64,000 nucleotides of DNA, from assembly GCA_019244235.1 (NCBI GenBank), contig JAFASY010000283.1, positions 1-64,000 on the forward strand, written 5' to 3'. How positions within the stretch are numbered: the first letter of the stretch is position 1; the number at the start of each line of letters is the position of its first letter. Under the pieces are notes generated by a model, which ran no database searches, had not been told where the DNA came from, and saw only the letters and a list, made by a program, of their open reading frames with translations. Of the stretch, positions 56,071-64,000 are shown piece by piece. This DNA is from Chroococcidiopsidaceae cyanobacterium CP_BM_ER_R8_30 (GTDB lineage: Bacteria > Cyanobacteriota > Cyanobacteriia > Cyanobacteriales > Chroococcidiopsidaceae). A program made the translations under genes and the position numbers.

Positions 56071-56769
56071 TCAAGCGCTCGCCTCTAGTCCAACTTGGGC
56101 TTTGCAGAGCAGTCCATAAGCAATACGGAACAACTCTTGACCCATGTGTAGATAGTGTTCATCGTAGTTCATAGGGAAAAACTCTAACTGCTCAATTCCG
56201 TCTCCAACTTGATTTAGGCAGTAATAGAGATGGGCTGCCGCTCCTGCTACGCTGGGAGGGTTGGGCATAGAACGAAAGGCGAGATTCGCGCTTTTAAGGT
56301 GCTCGCGGCAAGTCATCAAGTAAGCCTGAAACTCCTCAATCAATTCGTCATCAAAAGGGTCGGCTGATAGCCGATCGATTTGCTCTTCTAGTGAACTTAG
56401 AATGAAATCTAGATGACGATTGACTGGCTGGTAGACCTGCTGCAACCATTGTGCAAGTTGTCGATCAGCATCTCTTCCGGTTTGTCGTGAGGCGCGATGT
56501 TTATTTTGGGCAGATGCTGTTCTTTGTTGCCGCCTACCCGGCTTAATCCGAGAATGAGCACCTAGCTGTCGGTCATAAAACAGTCGTTTCTGAGCATCAC
56601 CGAGGACTTCATAAGCAGTATTAACCCGGACAATCTGTTCGTGATCTGCTGTTTTGCTATTGCTATCTGGATGAAACAACTTTACCAATCGGCGATATGC
56701 TTGCTTAATCTCTGCTTGACTCGCAGCAGTACTGACTTGCAAAGTTTCATAGTGGTTGAGGTCTACCAT
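56071..56769 (-). CDS. DnaJ-domain protein
   Basis: About 232 residues from MVDLNHYETLQVSTAASQAE. The J domain (about 1-70) has the HPD motif in KLFHPDSNSK. The rest is helical with a charged linker and a C-terminal half (LNQVGDGIEQLEFFPMNYDE) of unknown function. It recruits a DnaK partner. It begins 4 bases after cysK, so the two are co-transcribed. The longer start at 56796 would overlap cysK. Confidence 0.85.
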   Translation of the reverse strand: MVDLNHYETLQVSTAASQAEIKQAYRRLVKLFHPDSNSKTADHEQIVRVNTAYEVLGDAQKRLFYDRQLGAHSRIKPGRRQQRTASAQNKHRASRQTGRDADRQLAQWLQQVYQPVNRHLDFILSSLEEQIDRLSADPFDDELIEEFQAYLMTCREHLKSANLAFRSMPNPPSVAGAAAHLYYCLNQVGDGIEQLEFFPMNYDEHYLHMGQELFRIAYGLLCKAQVGLEASA

Positions 56770-56773
56770 AGCA

Positions 56774-57748
56774 CTACAAAGAACCACTACTGACACCAGC
56801 AGCCAATCTCGTTTCCAAATCTTGAAACAAGGGCGTACTCAGATATCGTTCGCCAAAGCTAGGTTGGATAGTCACAATCAAGCGTCCAGCATTTTCAGTC
56901 CGCTGAGCAACGCGAACGGCTGCTGCTAAAGCTGCTCCTGTAGAAATGCCAGAGAGTATCCCTTCTTCTTTCGCCAATCGCCGCCCGTAGGCAATCGCGT
57001 CATCATCACTCACACAGATCACTTCATCTATCAGCTCTATATTTAGCACCTGAGGAATAAATCCTGCCCCAATGCCCTGGATTTTGTGCGCTCCCGGACT
57101 TCCCCCAGACAAAACTGGGCTGTTAGTAGGTTCAACGGCAATCGCTTGAAAACTCGGCTTGCGGTCTTTAATAACTTCTGCCACACCTGTCAACGTGCCA
57201 CCAGTGCCGACTCCCGCCACCAAAATATCTACCATTCCCTCGGTATCTTCCCAGATCTCTTCTGCTGTGGTTTCTTGATGAATCTGGGGATTAGCCGGAT
57301 TGCGGAACTGTTGCAAGAGATACGCCTGCGGCTCAGTTTCCGCGATCGCCTGCGCTCGGCGAATTGCTCCACCCATCCCCTCCATGCCTGGTGTCAGTTC
57401 CAGTTCTGCTCCATAAGCCCGTAACATTGCTCGGCGTTCGCTGCTCATTGTTTCTGGCATGGTCAAGATCAACCGATACCCTTTAGCTGCTGCTACCATT
57501 GCCAACGCAATTCCTGTATTGCCAGAGGTGGGTTCCACTAACGTCGTCTTGCCAGGAGTAATCAACCCCGCCTGCTCTGCCGCATTAATCATGCTGACAC
57601 CGATCCTATCTTTAACGGAAGCAGAAGGGTTCATACTTTCTAGCTTCATTACTATCTGCGCGACACAGCCCTCAGCTTGCGGGATATGATTGAGCTGTAC
57701 TAGGGGGGTGCGACCAATCAGTTCTGTAATATTACGAGCAATGCGCAT
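56774..57748 (-). CDS. cysK: Cysteine synthase
   Basis: A 324-residue PLP enzyme making cysteine from O-acetylserine and sulfide. The PLP lysine is in [12 protein letters not shown]. The PLP-phosphate loop [20 protein letters not shown] and the serine-binding [14 protein letters not shown] are intact, and [17 protein letters not shown] completes it. It follows the Rrf2 gene by 40 bases and precedes dnaJ. Confidence 0.94.
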   Translation of the reverse strand: MRIARNITELIGRTPLVQLNHIPQAEGCVAQIVMKLESMNPSASVKDRIGVSMINAAEQAGLITPGKTTLVEPTSGNTGIALAMVAAAKGYRLILTMPETMSSERRAMLRAYGAELELTPGMEGMGGAIRRAQAIAETEPQAYLLQQFRNPANPQIHQETTAEEIWEDTEGMVDILVAGVGTGGTLTGVAEVIKDRKPSFQAIAVEPTNSPVLSGGSPGAHKIQGIGAGFIPQVLNIELIDEVICVSDDDAIAYGRRLAKEEGILSGISTGAALAAAVRVAQRTENAGRLIVTIQPSFGERYLSTPLFQDLETRLAAGVSSGSL

Positions 57749-57787
57749 AGCTTTTTTTGAGTTACTTGCAACGGCAAGTTTCTAGAT

Positions 57788-58225
57788 TTAGATGTAATAC
57801 ATAATATCCATCTGGCGTCGGGCTGTTCGCTGTTCGCACAGATCTTGGAGCGTATATTTCTGTAAAACTAAGTTAGCTGCCTGACATGCTTCCTGCCAAA
57901 CTTCCTGAATTACAGACCTTTCTATGGTTTTGGCACTGGAGTCCAACTCAGGCACCGCAGCATCTAATCCTTCTAGGCAGCTGAAAACGTCCAAAAGCGG
58001 TATCTTCCAAGGCTCTCGCGCTAAGACATAACCACCTTTAGCACCGCGTTGGCTCTTGACTAGACCCCCACGTCTAAGTGTTGCTAGTAACTGTTCCAGA
58101 TAGCGATCTGGTATGTCTTGCTGTGCTGCTATTTGTCGAATTTGCAGCGGTTCGCCACTTTGATAGCTAGCCGCTAGCTCTAATAGAGCAAGAATTGCGT
58201 ACTCGGACTTACACGATAGTTCCAC
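57788..58225 (-). CDS. Rrf2-family transcriptional regulator
   Basis: A 145-residue winged-helix regulator: SCKSEYAILALLELAASYQS, recognition helix QQDIPDRYLEQLLATLRRGG and the wing RGAKGGYVLA. The three-Cys Fe-S cluster site of IscR is absent, so it is closer to CymR, the cysteine-metabolism repressor. Being first in a cluster with cysK supports that. O-acetylserine or cysteine synthase binding as signal is inferred. Confidence 0.88.
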   Translation of the reverse strand: MELSCKSEYAILALLELAASYQSGEPLQIRQIAAQQDIPDRYLEQLLATLRRGGLVKSQRGAKGGYVLAREPWKIPLLDVFSCLEGLDAAVPELDSSAKTIERSVIQEVWQEACQAANLVLQKYTLQDLCEQRTARRQMDIMYYI

Positions 58226-58330
58226 TGGGAAGTTTAAACCTAATAGTTCATTAAGGAGGGAGCTAGAGCTAGTTCCTATTGCTATTATACCCCGGTTTTT
58301 TACTGGGGTTTGTGGTTCATACTTTTTAGC

Positions 58331-58354
58331 AAAAAGCCCCGCTGTAGACGGGGC
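58331..58354 (-). terminator. Rho-independent terminator of the porin gene
   Basis: On the minus strand GCCCCGTCTACAGCGGGGC forms a 6-bp GC stem, followed at once by TTTTTGC. It lies about 30 bases after the porin stop codon, in the right orientation for that transcript. Confidence 0.85.
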
Positions 58355-58384
58355 AAACTCTGTAGTTATCGTAATAATGCGTCA

Positions 58385-60205
58385 CTAGAATGTAAATGTG
58401 GTTCTGAGCGTACCAACGACAACATCTTGTTTGGTTTTATCCTGACCAGGAGCGAAGAGAATAATCACACCAGGGGTAATCGAGATATTGTCATTCAGCT
58501 GGTACTTATAAAAAGCTTCAGCATGCCAAGCGTTATTATTCGAGAAAGGTACTCTACCCGCAGCACGCAGACCTTTGAGCGTTGGTTCAACACCACCGAA
58601 GAAGCCTAACACACTCCCCTGCTTGCCTAAATCGGGAAAAGCTACTCCTGCCGCATAGCTCCAAATATCAGCATTACCACGACCAATGATCGTTGCCCTA
58701 GTGTAATCAACCCACCCACTGATTGAAATCTTATCAATTGGTCGAAATGCAAACTCACCACCATAGGAGTTACTGACGATTGGTCTTTGACCTCCTGTTA
58801 ATAGAATTGAAGGATCGTTAGCCTGAACAGTACCCACAACTCCATTGATAGATGTTGCAGCCGCTGATGGCTGCACAATATTTTCTGGCGTACCTAGGTT
58901 AAAGATTCCAGAGCCAGCAGAGTTATAGGCGTTGACGTAAGTTGCACCAAGCGCGAACCTATCAGCGAGATTAAAGTTGATCTGTCCTAGAGCGGCGTAG
59001 TCACCGTTGAATAGACCAGAGCCTCCGGTGGGACTTGAGTTATTTCCTATTGGTCTAAAAGCATTAGACGCCAAGTAACCTCCAGTGATTGAACTAGCAC
59101 CAAGAAGAGTACCAGGCTTGCCAAAAGGTATGGTGATGGCGGCACCCGAACCGCCACCTATTTTGTAGATTGCGTTGTCTTCAGCAAAGACAGACAGCGC
59201 TCCAGTACCACCAGTAAAGCTCTCAAAGTAGGGGCTAGTTGTGGGGGCGTAGTCGTTGTGAAATCCTCCAAAGGCAGAAACATAGGCTTGAGCAGGCCCT
59301 ATAGGGAAGTAGTACGTTAGCCAATCTATGGCAACACTGTTGTTACCAGTTGATGAGACGTTGAAGGTCTGAGTTCCTTCAAATGTGCCAAATGGTAAAT
59401 AGCCACCATTGGCAGTAGAGTTTTGGAAAGTCAAGCGCTGAGCATTACCAGCTGCCAAACGAGTGTTCAAGGTATCTTTACCCGTAAAGCTAGTCTGAAA
59501 ATCTAAACGCACCCGGTCTTGGAACACAGTGTTGGTTCTGACAGGAGCGTTGAATTCATCAGTCACAGCAAAGATACCTTCACCGACCAATTTGGTCGTA
59601 GTGGAAAACTGGTTGGCTTCCAGTTGAGCCGTCTGGGCTTCCAGGTTATCTACTCGACCTCGTAGGGCAGTAAGTTCAGTGGCAAACTCTTGTTGCAACC
59701 TCTGTAGGGTGGCGATGTCTTCTTTACGTACTAAGTCAGATGTCCCTGAAGCGATCAGCTCGTTTACTCTGTCTAGGCAGGCATTTAACCCTGCCGCAAA
59801 CTCGTACCTAGTCAGAGCCCGATTACCGCGATAGGTGCCATCGGGATAGCCAGCAATACAACCGTAGCGTTCGACTAAGGACTGTAGCGCTTGGAAAGCC
59901 CAATCAGTAGGCTGGACATCTCGCAGTTGAGAAACCGATGTGACTTGTCCGATTGAGTCATCTTCTTTGCCAGTACCTTCTTTGCCATAGCGGACTACCT
60001 GGTTGATCTCATTCTCTTGAGATGTGGAATCTGGTTTGTCAGCAACTAGCTGTACCTTTAGGGCTTTGATCTGTCCTGACTGGGACTCAGGAGCCTTAAC
60101 TGTTGTCGAAGTCGGTTCGGCGATCGCTGAAGTGATAGCTACTAACACCGATCCTAAAGTTGCTGCGCTAAGCAGCAGAGACCTCCATAATAGAACATTA
60201 GACAT
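58385..60205 (-). CDS. Iron-uptake-type porin with SLH domain
   Basis: A 606-residue outer-membrane porin. A signal peptide (LLLSAATLGSVLVAITSAIA) ends near residue 29. An SLH domain (VSQLRDVQPTDWAFQALQSL through LTRYEFAAGLNACLDRV) anchors it to peptidoglycan. A coiled coil (DIATLQRLQQEFATELTALR) follows. The rest is an OprB-like beta barrel ending in a Phe (TLRTTFTF). Related cyanobacterial proteins take up iron and other inorganic ions. Start at 60205 chosen; a clear terminator follows. Confidence 0.9.
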   Translation of the reverse strand: MSNVLLWRSLLLSAATLGSVLVAITSAIAEPTSTTVKAPESQSGQIKALKVQLVADKPDSTSQENEINQVVRYGKEGTGKEDDSIGQVTSVSQLRDVQPTDWAFQALQSLVERYGCIAGYPDGTYRGNRALTRYEFAAGLNACLDRVNELIASGTSDLVRKEDIATLQRLQQEFATELTALRGRVDNLEAQTAQLEANQFSTTTKLVGEGIFAVTDEFNAPVRTNTVFQDRVRLDFQTSFTGKDTLNTRLAAGNAQRLTFQNSTANGGYLPFGTFEGTQTFNVSSTGNNSVAIDWLTYYFPIGPAQAYVSAFGGFHNDYAPTTSPYFESFTGGTGALSVFAEDNAIYKIGGGSGAAITIPFGKPGTLLGASSITGGYLASNAFRPIGNNSSPTGGSGLFNGDYAALGQINFNLADRFALGATYVNAYNSAGSGIFNLGTPENIVQPSAAATSINGVVGTVQANDPSILLTGGQRPIVSNSYGGEFAFRPIDKISISGWVDYTRATIIGRGNADIWSYAAGVAFPDLGKQGSVLGFFGGVEPTLKGLRAAGRVPFSNNNAWHAEAFYKYQLNDNISITPGVIILFAPGQDKTKQDVVVGTLRTTFTF

Positions 60206-60612
60206 CTTTCCTCTTATCCTCACACCTTATCAGCTATAACAAGACTCCTTGCCGCTCATCACATAGAAAATGGGATACCTCAACTTCTACTAGGAGCAGG
60301 TAAGGAAGTTTTAATCTTAAAGCCAATGGTTTCTGCTTTAAGTATCTAAAGTTACCATACTATCTACCCTTCGTAAATAGTTTTTGAAGAAAATGTGCTA
60401 AATCTAACAGCTCTTTGGCAAAAGATGCTGCACTAGCACGGGGTTAATAAGTATTGCGTTCAGCCCTGAATTTAATCAAACTTAATTAACTAATATTGCA
60501 ACTCCCAATTTAAACAAATAATAAGTCGTTAAATCTATAAGTTTAAATTAATAGTATGCTCAAATTAAAACAAGTTTATTGTCATATCTCTGTTCAAAAA
60601 TGAGGTCGCCCA
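60206..60612. other. Divergent promoter region, no gene seen
   Basis: AT-rich region between the divergent porin and Usp genes. No ORF or palindrome stands out. Both promoters must lie here; I could not place -10 and -35 boxes with confidence. Confidence 0.5.
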
Positions 60613-61458
60613 ATGATAGCAAAAATTTTGCTCGCTGTCTCTGGACTAGGACACGCAGAAGAGATGCTCAAGGCTTTAGAAGAATTACCATCAATCCAAC
60701 GAGCAACTGTCACGGTACTGCATGTTGTTCCTGCCCGAGCTACTGCCGAAGTGATGACAGCTAAGTGGGAAGAGGGAGGTAAGATCCTTGCAACTGCTAT
60801 TCAGTCTTTACACTTAGATCCTGGTCATGTTTCTGCTATTCTGCGACAAGGTGAACCCAAAGATGTAGTTTGCCAGGTAGCTGAAGAGATCGACGCTGAC
60901 CTGATTATTATGGGATCGCGGGGACTGAAACGTCTACAGTCAATTCTAGCTAACTCAGTAAGTCAGTATGTTTTTCAGTTGTCCTCTCGACCCATGTTAC
61001 TGGTAAAAGACGATATTTACGTTAAAAGAATTAATCGGCTTATGGTGGCGATGGACAATTCTGAGGCAGCAAAAAACTGCTTACAGCTAGCACTGTTTCT
61101 TCTACAAGAGATTAAGGGGGGTCAGTTAATTCTAGTTCATGTCAACAAAGATCTGAGTGGCAAACCTGGTGTAGCATCTTCGGATACAAAAGACCCAATT
61201 CTTACACAAGCAACGGCAGAGGCAAAAAAACACGGCATTCAACCCCGTTGTGTCACTAGTAGCGGTAAACCAGCTGAAGAGATTTGTCGATTAGCAGAAG
61301 AAATGGACGTAGATCTCCTCATTTTAGGTTCACCCGATCGCCGTCCCTCGGTTGCTAAAAGTTTTGTCGATCTCGATCGCCTACTAGGCACTTCTCTATC
61401 AGACTATGTCCGCGTTCACGCGAACTGCCCAGTATTATTAGCACGCACAGTTGCTTAA
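60613..61458 (+). CDS. Tandem universal stress protein
   Basis: A 281-residue protein with two UspA domains (about 1-135 and 139-281). Each ends in the ATP-binding pattern: DLIIMGSRGLKRLQSILANS with LLVK, and DLLILGSPDRRPSVAK with CPVLLA. Domain 1 matches the G-2x-G-9x-G(S) ATP loop better. It is expected to respond to stress by nucleotide binding. The upstream AGGTCGCCC gives a weak ribosome site. Confidence 0.9.
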   Translation: MIAKILLAVSGLGHAEEMLKALEELPSIQRATVTVLHVVPARATAEVMTAKWEEGGKILATAIQSLHLDPGHVSAILRQGEPKDVVCQVAEEIDADLIIMGSRGLKRLQSILANSVSQYVFQLSSRPMLLVKDDIYVKRINRLMVAMDNSEAAKNCLQLALFLLQEIKGGQLILVHVNKDLSGKPGVASSDTKDPILTQATAEAKKHGIQPRCVTSSGKPAEEICRLAEEMDVDLLILGSPDRRPSVAKSFVDLDRLLGTSLSDYVRVHANCPVLLARTVA

Positions 61459-61487
61459 TTTCTTCTTCCAGGGCGATAGAGAGCAAC

Positions 61488-61552
61488 AGCATTAGCAGAG
61501 TTTACCAAATGCGTTTGTCAAAAAACCAATTTGGTTGTACTCTGCTAACGCT
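61488..61552. terminator. Long imperfect inverted repeat between convergent genes
   Basis: AGCATTAGCAGAGTTTACCAAAT (61488-61510) pairs with ATTTGGTTGTACTCTGCTAA and CGCT (61529-61552), with two small mismatches. It lies after the Usp stop and before the psbM stop. It could terminate both transcripts or be a small palindromic repeat; no U-run follows closely. Confidence 0.45.
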
Positions 61553-61640
61553 GCGATAGATAAGGAGAAGAAAAATCCCCATTATAAGAGCTTAAAGCAA
61601 AGCGAACAGCAAGGTAGCTATTCACTTTGCTCCAGACTGC

Positions 61641-61760
61641 TTAGGAATCTTTTTTGCTGCTGTCACGGCTAGCAGTTTGAATGTACAGAATTACTAGGAA
61701 AACAGCAGGAACCAGCACGAACAAGATACTCGCCACAAACCCTAGGTCATTAACTTGCAT
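61641..61760 (-). CDS. psbM: Photosystem II reaction-centre protein M
   Basis: A 39-residue single-helix protein starting [20 protein letters not shown] and continuing [11 protein letters not shown], followed by a short charged tail. PsbM sits at the PSII dimer interface. The N-terminus is practically the family signature. It is too short for ordinary ORF cut-offs. It lies just downstream of a ferredoxin gene, an arrangement known in cyanobacteria. Confidence 0.96.
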   Translation of the reverse strand: MQVNDLGFVASILFVLVPAVFLVILYIQTASRDSSKKDS

Positions 61761-61893
61761 CGCAAGATAGCCCCTTTCAGCCTTGGAGTCAACAATTCTA
61801 GGATACCATTAAAGGGAGCCTCCAAAAGAGCTGTGTTAGCTGCACCTTATCCTCTTCCTACTCCCCTTGTCTCCTTCGCCCCTAATCCCCACT

Positions 61894-62283
61894 TCATGGG
61901 GACCCCAAGTTCCCCAAGTCGTCCCCGACGTTCTCCTTCTGGTTTCCAGAAGGAGCTGCGTTGGCCTTGCCTTGTCCCTTCCTGGCTGAGGGTTTTGTCA
62001 CTATACTTACTGGTCCGTTGACTAAGGTCTGACAAGCAAGTCGGTAACTTCCCGGCTTTTTCTTCAGCTTCTGGTTTTCTACTTCTGTACGAGGTGAAAG
62101 ATTTTCCATCCCATCCACAACTTCGACGATACAGGTGCCACACTGACCATAGCCTCCGCAATTCATCATCTTACCCTTCAGGGTATAGAGATCAATGCTA
62201 TTTTGGATTGCTTTTAACCTGAGATTGGCTCCATCTGCCGCTATAACTTCTCGATTCTCTTTCACAAATTTAATGTTTGCCAT
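61894..62283 (-). CDS. 2Fe-2S ferredoxin
   Basis: About 129 residues from [20 protein letters not shown]. The cluster cysteines are Cys42, Cys48, Cys51 ([11 protein letters not shown]) and Cys84 (YRLACQT). This is the plant-type fold but with longer spacing than PetF. The last 30 or so residues ([20 protein letters not shown]) come from pyrimidine-rich tract sequence and may not be functional. psbM follows on the same strand. Confidence 0.88.
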   Translation of the reverse strand: MANIKFVKENREVIAADGANLRLKAIQNSIDLYTLKGKMMNCGGYGQCGTCIVEVVDGMENLSPRTEVENQKLKKKPGSYRLACQTLVNGPVSIVTKPSARKGQGKANAAPSGNQKENVGDDLGNLGSP

Positions 62284-62410
62284 TCCATTGCTCACCGTTG
62301 CGTCACTGCTTCGTAGTCTATTTTCTATCACCACTTATCACTGATACTAACGACTGTTGGACGTGAGCGGTTCTTGCGGAAGAGGAAGAGAAGCTCGCTT
62401 GCTCCACGCT

Positions 62411-63106
62411 CTAGATACTCGCATCCTGGGTAACCCGACCATCCTCCATATCAATGATCCGATCGGCTACGTCTAAAATGCGATTGTCATGGGTCACCAT
62501 CAATATAGTGCATCCTTGCTCCCTTGCTAGGTATTGCATGAGGTTGACGACATCGCGCCCTGACTGGCTGTCTAAGGAAGCTGTAGGTTCGTCAGCTAAT
62601 ACGAGCTGAGGATGACTGACCAAAGCTCGAGCGATCGCCACTCGTTGTTTTTGTCCACCAGAAAGATTTTCTGGATAGTAATGTGATCGCTCTGCCAACC
62701 CAACTGTTGCCAGCATAGCAGCTGATCTAGCCCGAGCCTCTTGAAGGGAAATATCTTCGTGCAACTCCATTGACATCTGTACGTTTTGCAAAGCTGTTAA
62801 AAACTTGAGTAAATTGTGAGCTTGGAAGATATAACCAATATGTCGTCGGACTTGGATCAGCTCATGTTTACTAGCTCCATAAAGCTCCTGACCAAAAACT
62901 CGGAGACTGCCCTTTTGTACAGACCGTAAACCACCAATTAATGTGAGTAAAGTCGTTTTGCCTGAACCTGATGGTCCCGTCATGATGACAATCTCGCCAG
63001 CACTAACCTCTAGATCGATGTTAAATAAAACCTGCTTCTGTAAAACTCCTTGACCAAAAAAGTGCTTGAGATTTTTGATACTAATTAAAGATTCGGAAAT
63101 CGGCAT
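62411..63106 (-). CDS. devA: DevA-type ABC transporter ATPase
   Basis: A 231-residue ABC ATPase. Walker A is MTGPSGSGKTTLLTLIGGL, the signature ENLSGGQKQRVAIARALVSH, Walker B LVLADEPTASLD, and the H-loop MVTHDNRIL. It matches DevA of the DevBCA exporter, which in heterocystous species sends glycolipids through a TolC-like channel. In other cyanobacteria the cargo is unknown. The permease DevC is not between it and the adaptor gene. Confidence 0.85.
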   Translation of the reverse strand: MPISESLISIKNLKHFFGQGVLQKQVLFNIDLEVSAGEIVIMTGPSGSGKTTLLTLIGGLRSVQKGSLRVFGQELYGASKHELIQVRRHIGYIFQAHNLLKFLTALQNVQMSMELHEDISLQEARARSAAMLATVGLAERSHYYPENLSGGQKQRVAIARALVSHPQLVLADEPTASLDSQSGRDVVNLMQYLAREQGCTILMVTHDNRILDVADRIIDMEDGRVTQDASI

Positions 63107-63215
63107 AAAATCAAAAAAATGATAGAGAATATCAGATGGATTGGTACAACGTCATTCATCACATGCAGCTAAACGCTAATCATTTGACACATTTTGGCTA
63201 TCAAGCAAAGAGGAG

Positions 63216-64000
63216 TCAGATATGAATCCTTACCTGCATCTGCATGTTGGTCAAATTAGCAACCTGCAAACTATCTGCTGGTGCTAAGCGGACTTTGACG
63301 TCAACCACCCTTGCATCGACATCGGCAGCTGGATCTTTATTCACCGTATCTTTTTTGCCAATTTTTAAGCCAATTTGGTCAACAGTACCGTGTAAAGTCC
63401 CTAGGGATGGATTGCCCTCACTTGTAAGTGTTGCCTTTTGCCCTATGTGAACTTTAGTAATATCACTTTCGTACACCTCTGCCACCACATACATCTGGTC
63501 AGTTTGACCCAGCTCCACAATTCCTTGCCCTTTGTCGCTCATCACTTCTCCTGGCAAAATATGAATTTTCAATACCTGCCCATTAATGGGCGAACGTACT
63601 ACAGTTAAATTGAGGTTAGTCTGCGCCTGCTTGACCTCAATCACCGCCTTTTCAACTTCGGCTTGTGCCTCTTGGATATCAGCTGGTCTTAACCGTTTAA
63701 GTGAGTTTAGGGTGTTTCGGGTTTGTACCGTTTGCTGTTGGAAAATTGCCTTTGTACGACGCAGATTTTTCTGTGCTTCATTGATTTCACGTTTGACCTT
63801 TGCGACTGCCAGTCGCTTATTATCGAGAGTTAAAGCTGAGATGGCACCATTGCGATACAACATTAGATAGCGACGATATTCTGTTTCGGCATTGCGCTGT
63901 TCAGGTTCAAGTTGGGCAATTGTTGCCTCTTGGGTATCAAGCTCTCCCTGTAACTGAGCTTTAACGCCATCAATATATGATTGTTGAGATGTAATCTCTA
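63216..64000 (-). CDS. devB: DevB/HlyD-type periplasmic adaptor, partial
   Basis: The 3' part of an adaptor gene; the frame stays open to base 64000. Visible are a long coiled-coil hairpin (DGVKAQLQGELDTQEATIAQ, then AISALTLDNKRLAVAKVKRE), a lipoyl-like strand VRSPINGQVLKIHILPGEVM and the beta-barrel end LVELGQTDQMYVVAEVYESD. It ends NLTNMQMQVRIHI. It links the inner-membrane transporter to a TolC-like duct. The N-terminal anchor lies beyond the window. Confidence 0.85.
   Translation of the reverse strand, partial: EITSQQSYIDGVKAQLQGELDTQEATIAQLEPEQRNAETEYRRYLMLYRNGAISALTLDNKRLAVAKVKREINEAQKNLRRTKAIFQQQTVQTRNTLNSLKRLRPADIQEAQAEVEKAVIEVKQAQTNLNLTVVRSPINGQVLKIHILPGEVMSDKGQGIVELGQTDQMYVVAEVYESDITKVHIGQKATLTSEGNPSLGTLHGTVDQIGLKIGKKDTVNKDPAADVDARVVDVKVRLAPADSLQVANLTNMQMQVRIHI

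Noticed and set aside
61755-62021. 88-residue plus-strand ORF
   Set aside because: Pro/Ser-rich reading of a pyrimidine-rich tract antisense to the ferredoxin end.
1-64000. CRISPR arrays, tRNA or rRNA genes
   Set aside because: No regularly spaced repeats and no convincing tRNA clover-leaf or rRNA segments were seen in the gaps. A covariance-model scan was not possible.

Overview
This window is a chromosomal stretch from a cyanobacterium. The evidence is psbM (photosystem II), an SLH-domain iron-uptake-type porin, a LabA-like NYN protein, a DevB/DevA exporter pair, a plant-type 2Fe-2S ferredoxin, many GCGATCGC (HIP1) octamers and pyrimidine-rich intergenic tracts. Base composition is close to balanced. 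A Chroococcidiopsis-like or related lineage would fit, but that is a guess. I saw no rRNA, tRNA, CRISPR array, complete insertion sequence or prophage.

Layout. 1-8.1 kb: end of obgE, a beta-lactamase-fold hydrolase, a SpoU-type RNA methyltransferase, a DUF2256 protein, an isoaspartyl peptidase, glmU, an MnmC-like methyltransferase, a tandem rhodanese and the NYN protein. 8.2-13.9 kb: leuA, a methyltransferase, a divergent SDR/LysR pair, and a small accessory patch with an orphan ORF and a frameshifted DUF2335-like membrane protein. 13.9-24.7 kb: recQ, pheS, surE, ribF, a broken DUF4258-like gene with its DUF2283 partner, a methyltransferase, a dihaem cytochrome, secA and pyrD. 24.7-32.1 kb: a membrane/HTH protein built partly from repeats, a PIN protein with an unknown partner, holB-tmk, an FHA protein and a copper-type P-ATPase.

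32.2-45.1 kb is the most accessory part. It holds a Uma2 nuclease, a FlK-like thioesterase with an aromatic monooxygenase divergent from a TetR regulator that carries an IS1-InsA-like tail, an ArsR-Clp_N fusion regulator, an RlmJ-like protein, a PIN/RHH toxin-antitoxin pair, a P-loop kinase-like protein and a CPBP protease. It ends with a NACHT-like NTPase, subtilase and I9-like protein operon whose subtilase is split by one in-frame TAA. 45.5-64 kb returns to housekeeping: a tandem histidine phosphatase, a pseudo-dihydroorotase, lepB, pyrC, tsaE, yvcK, ruvC, nei, a double-domain QueD, an Rrf2-cysK-dnaJ operon, the porin, a tandem Usp, psbM, ferredoxin and a DevA/DevB-type exporter.

Two themes stand out. 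First, a dispersed 45/46-nt palindromic repeat bounded by TTGAG occurs at least five times. It has broken one gene, supplied the C-terminus of TsaE and added two in-frame 15-residue units to another protein. Second, several regulatory or defence-like genes have unusual domain combinations: TetR+InsA, ArsR+Clp_N, and NACHT-like NTPase+subtilase+I9.
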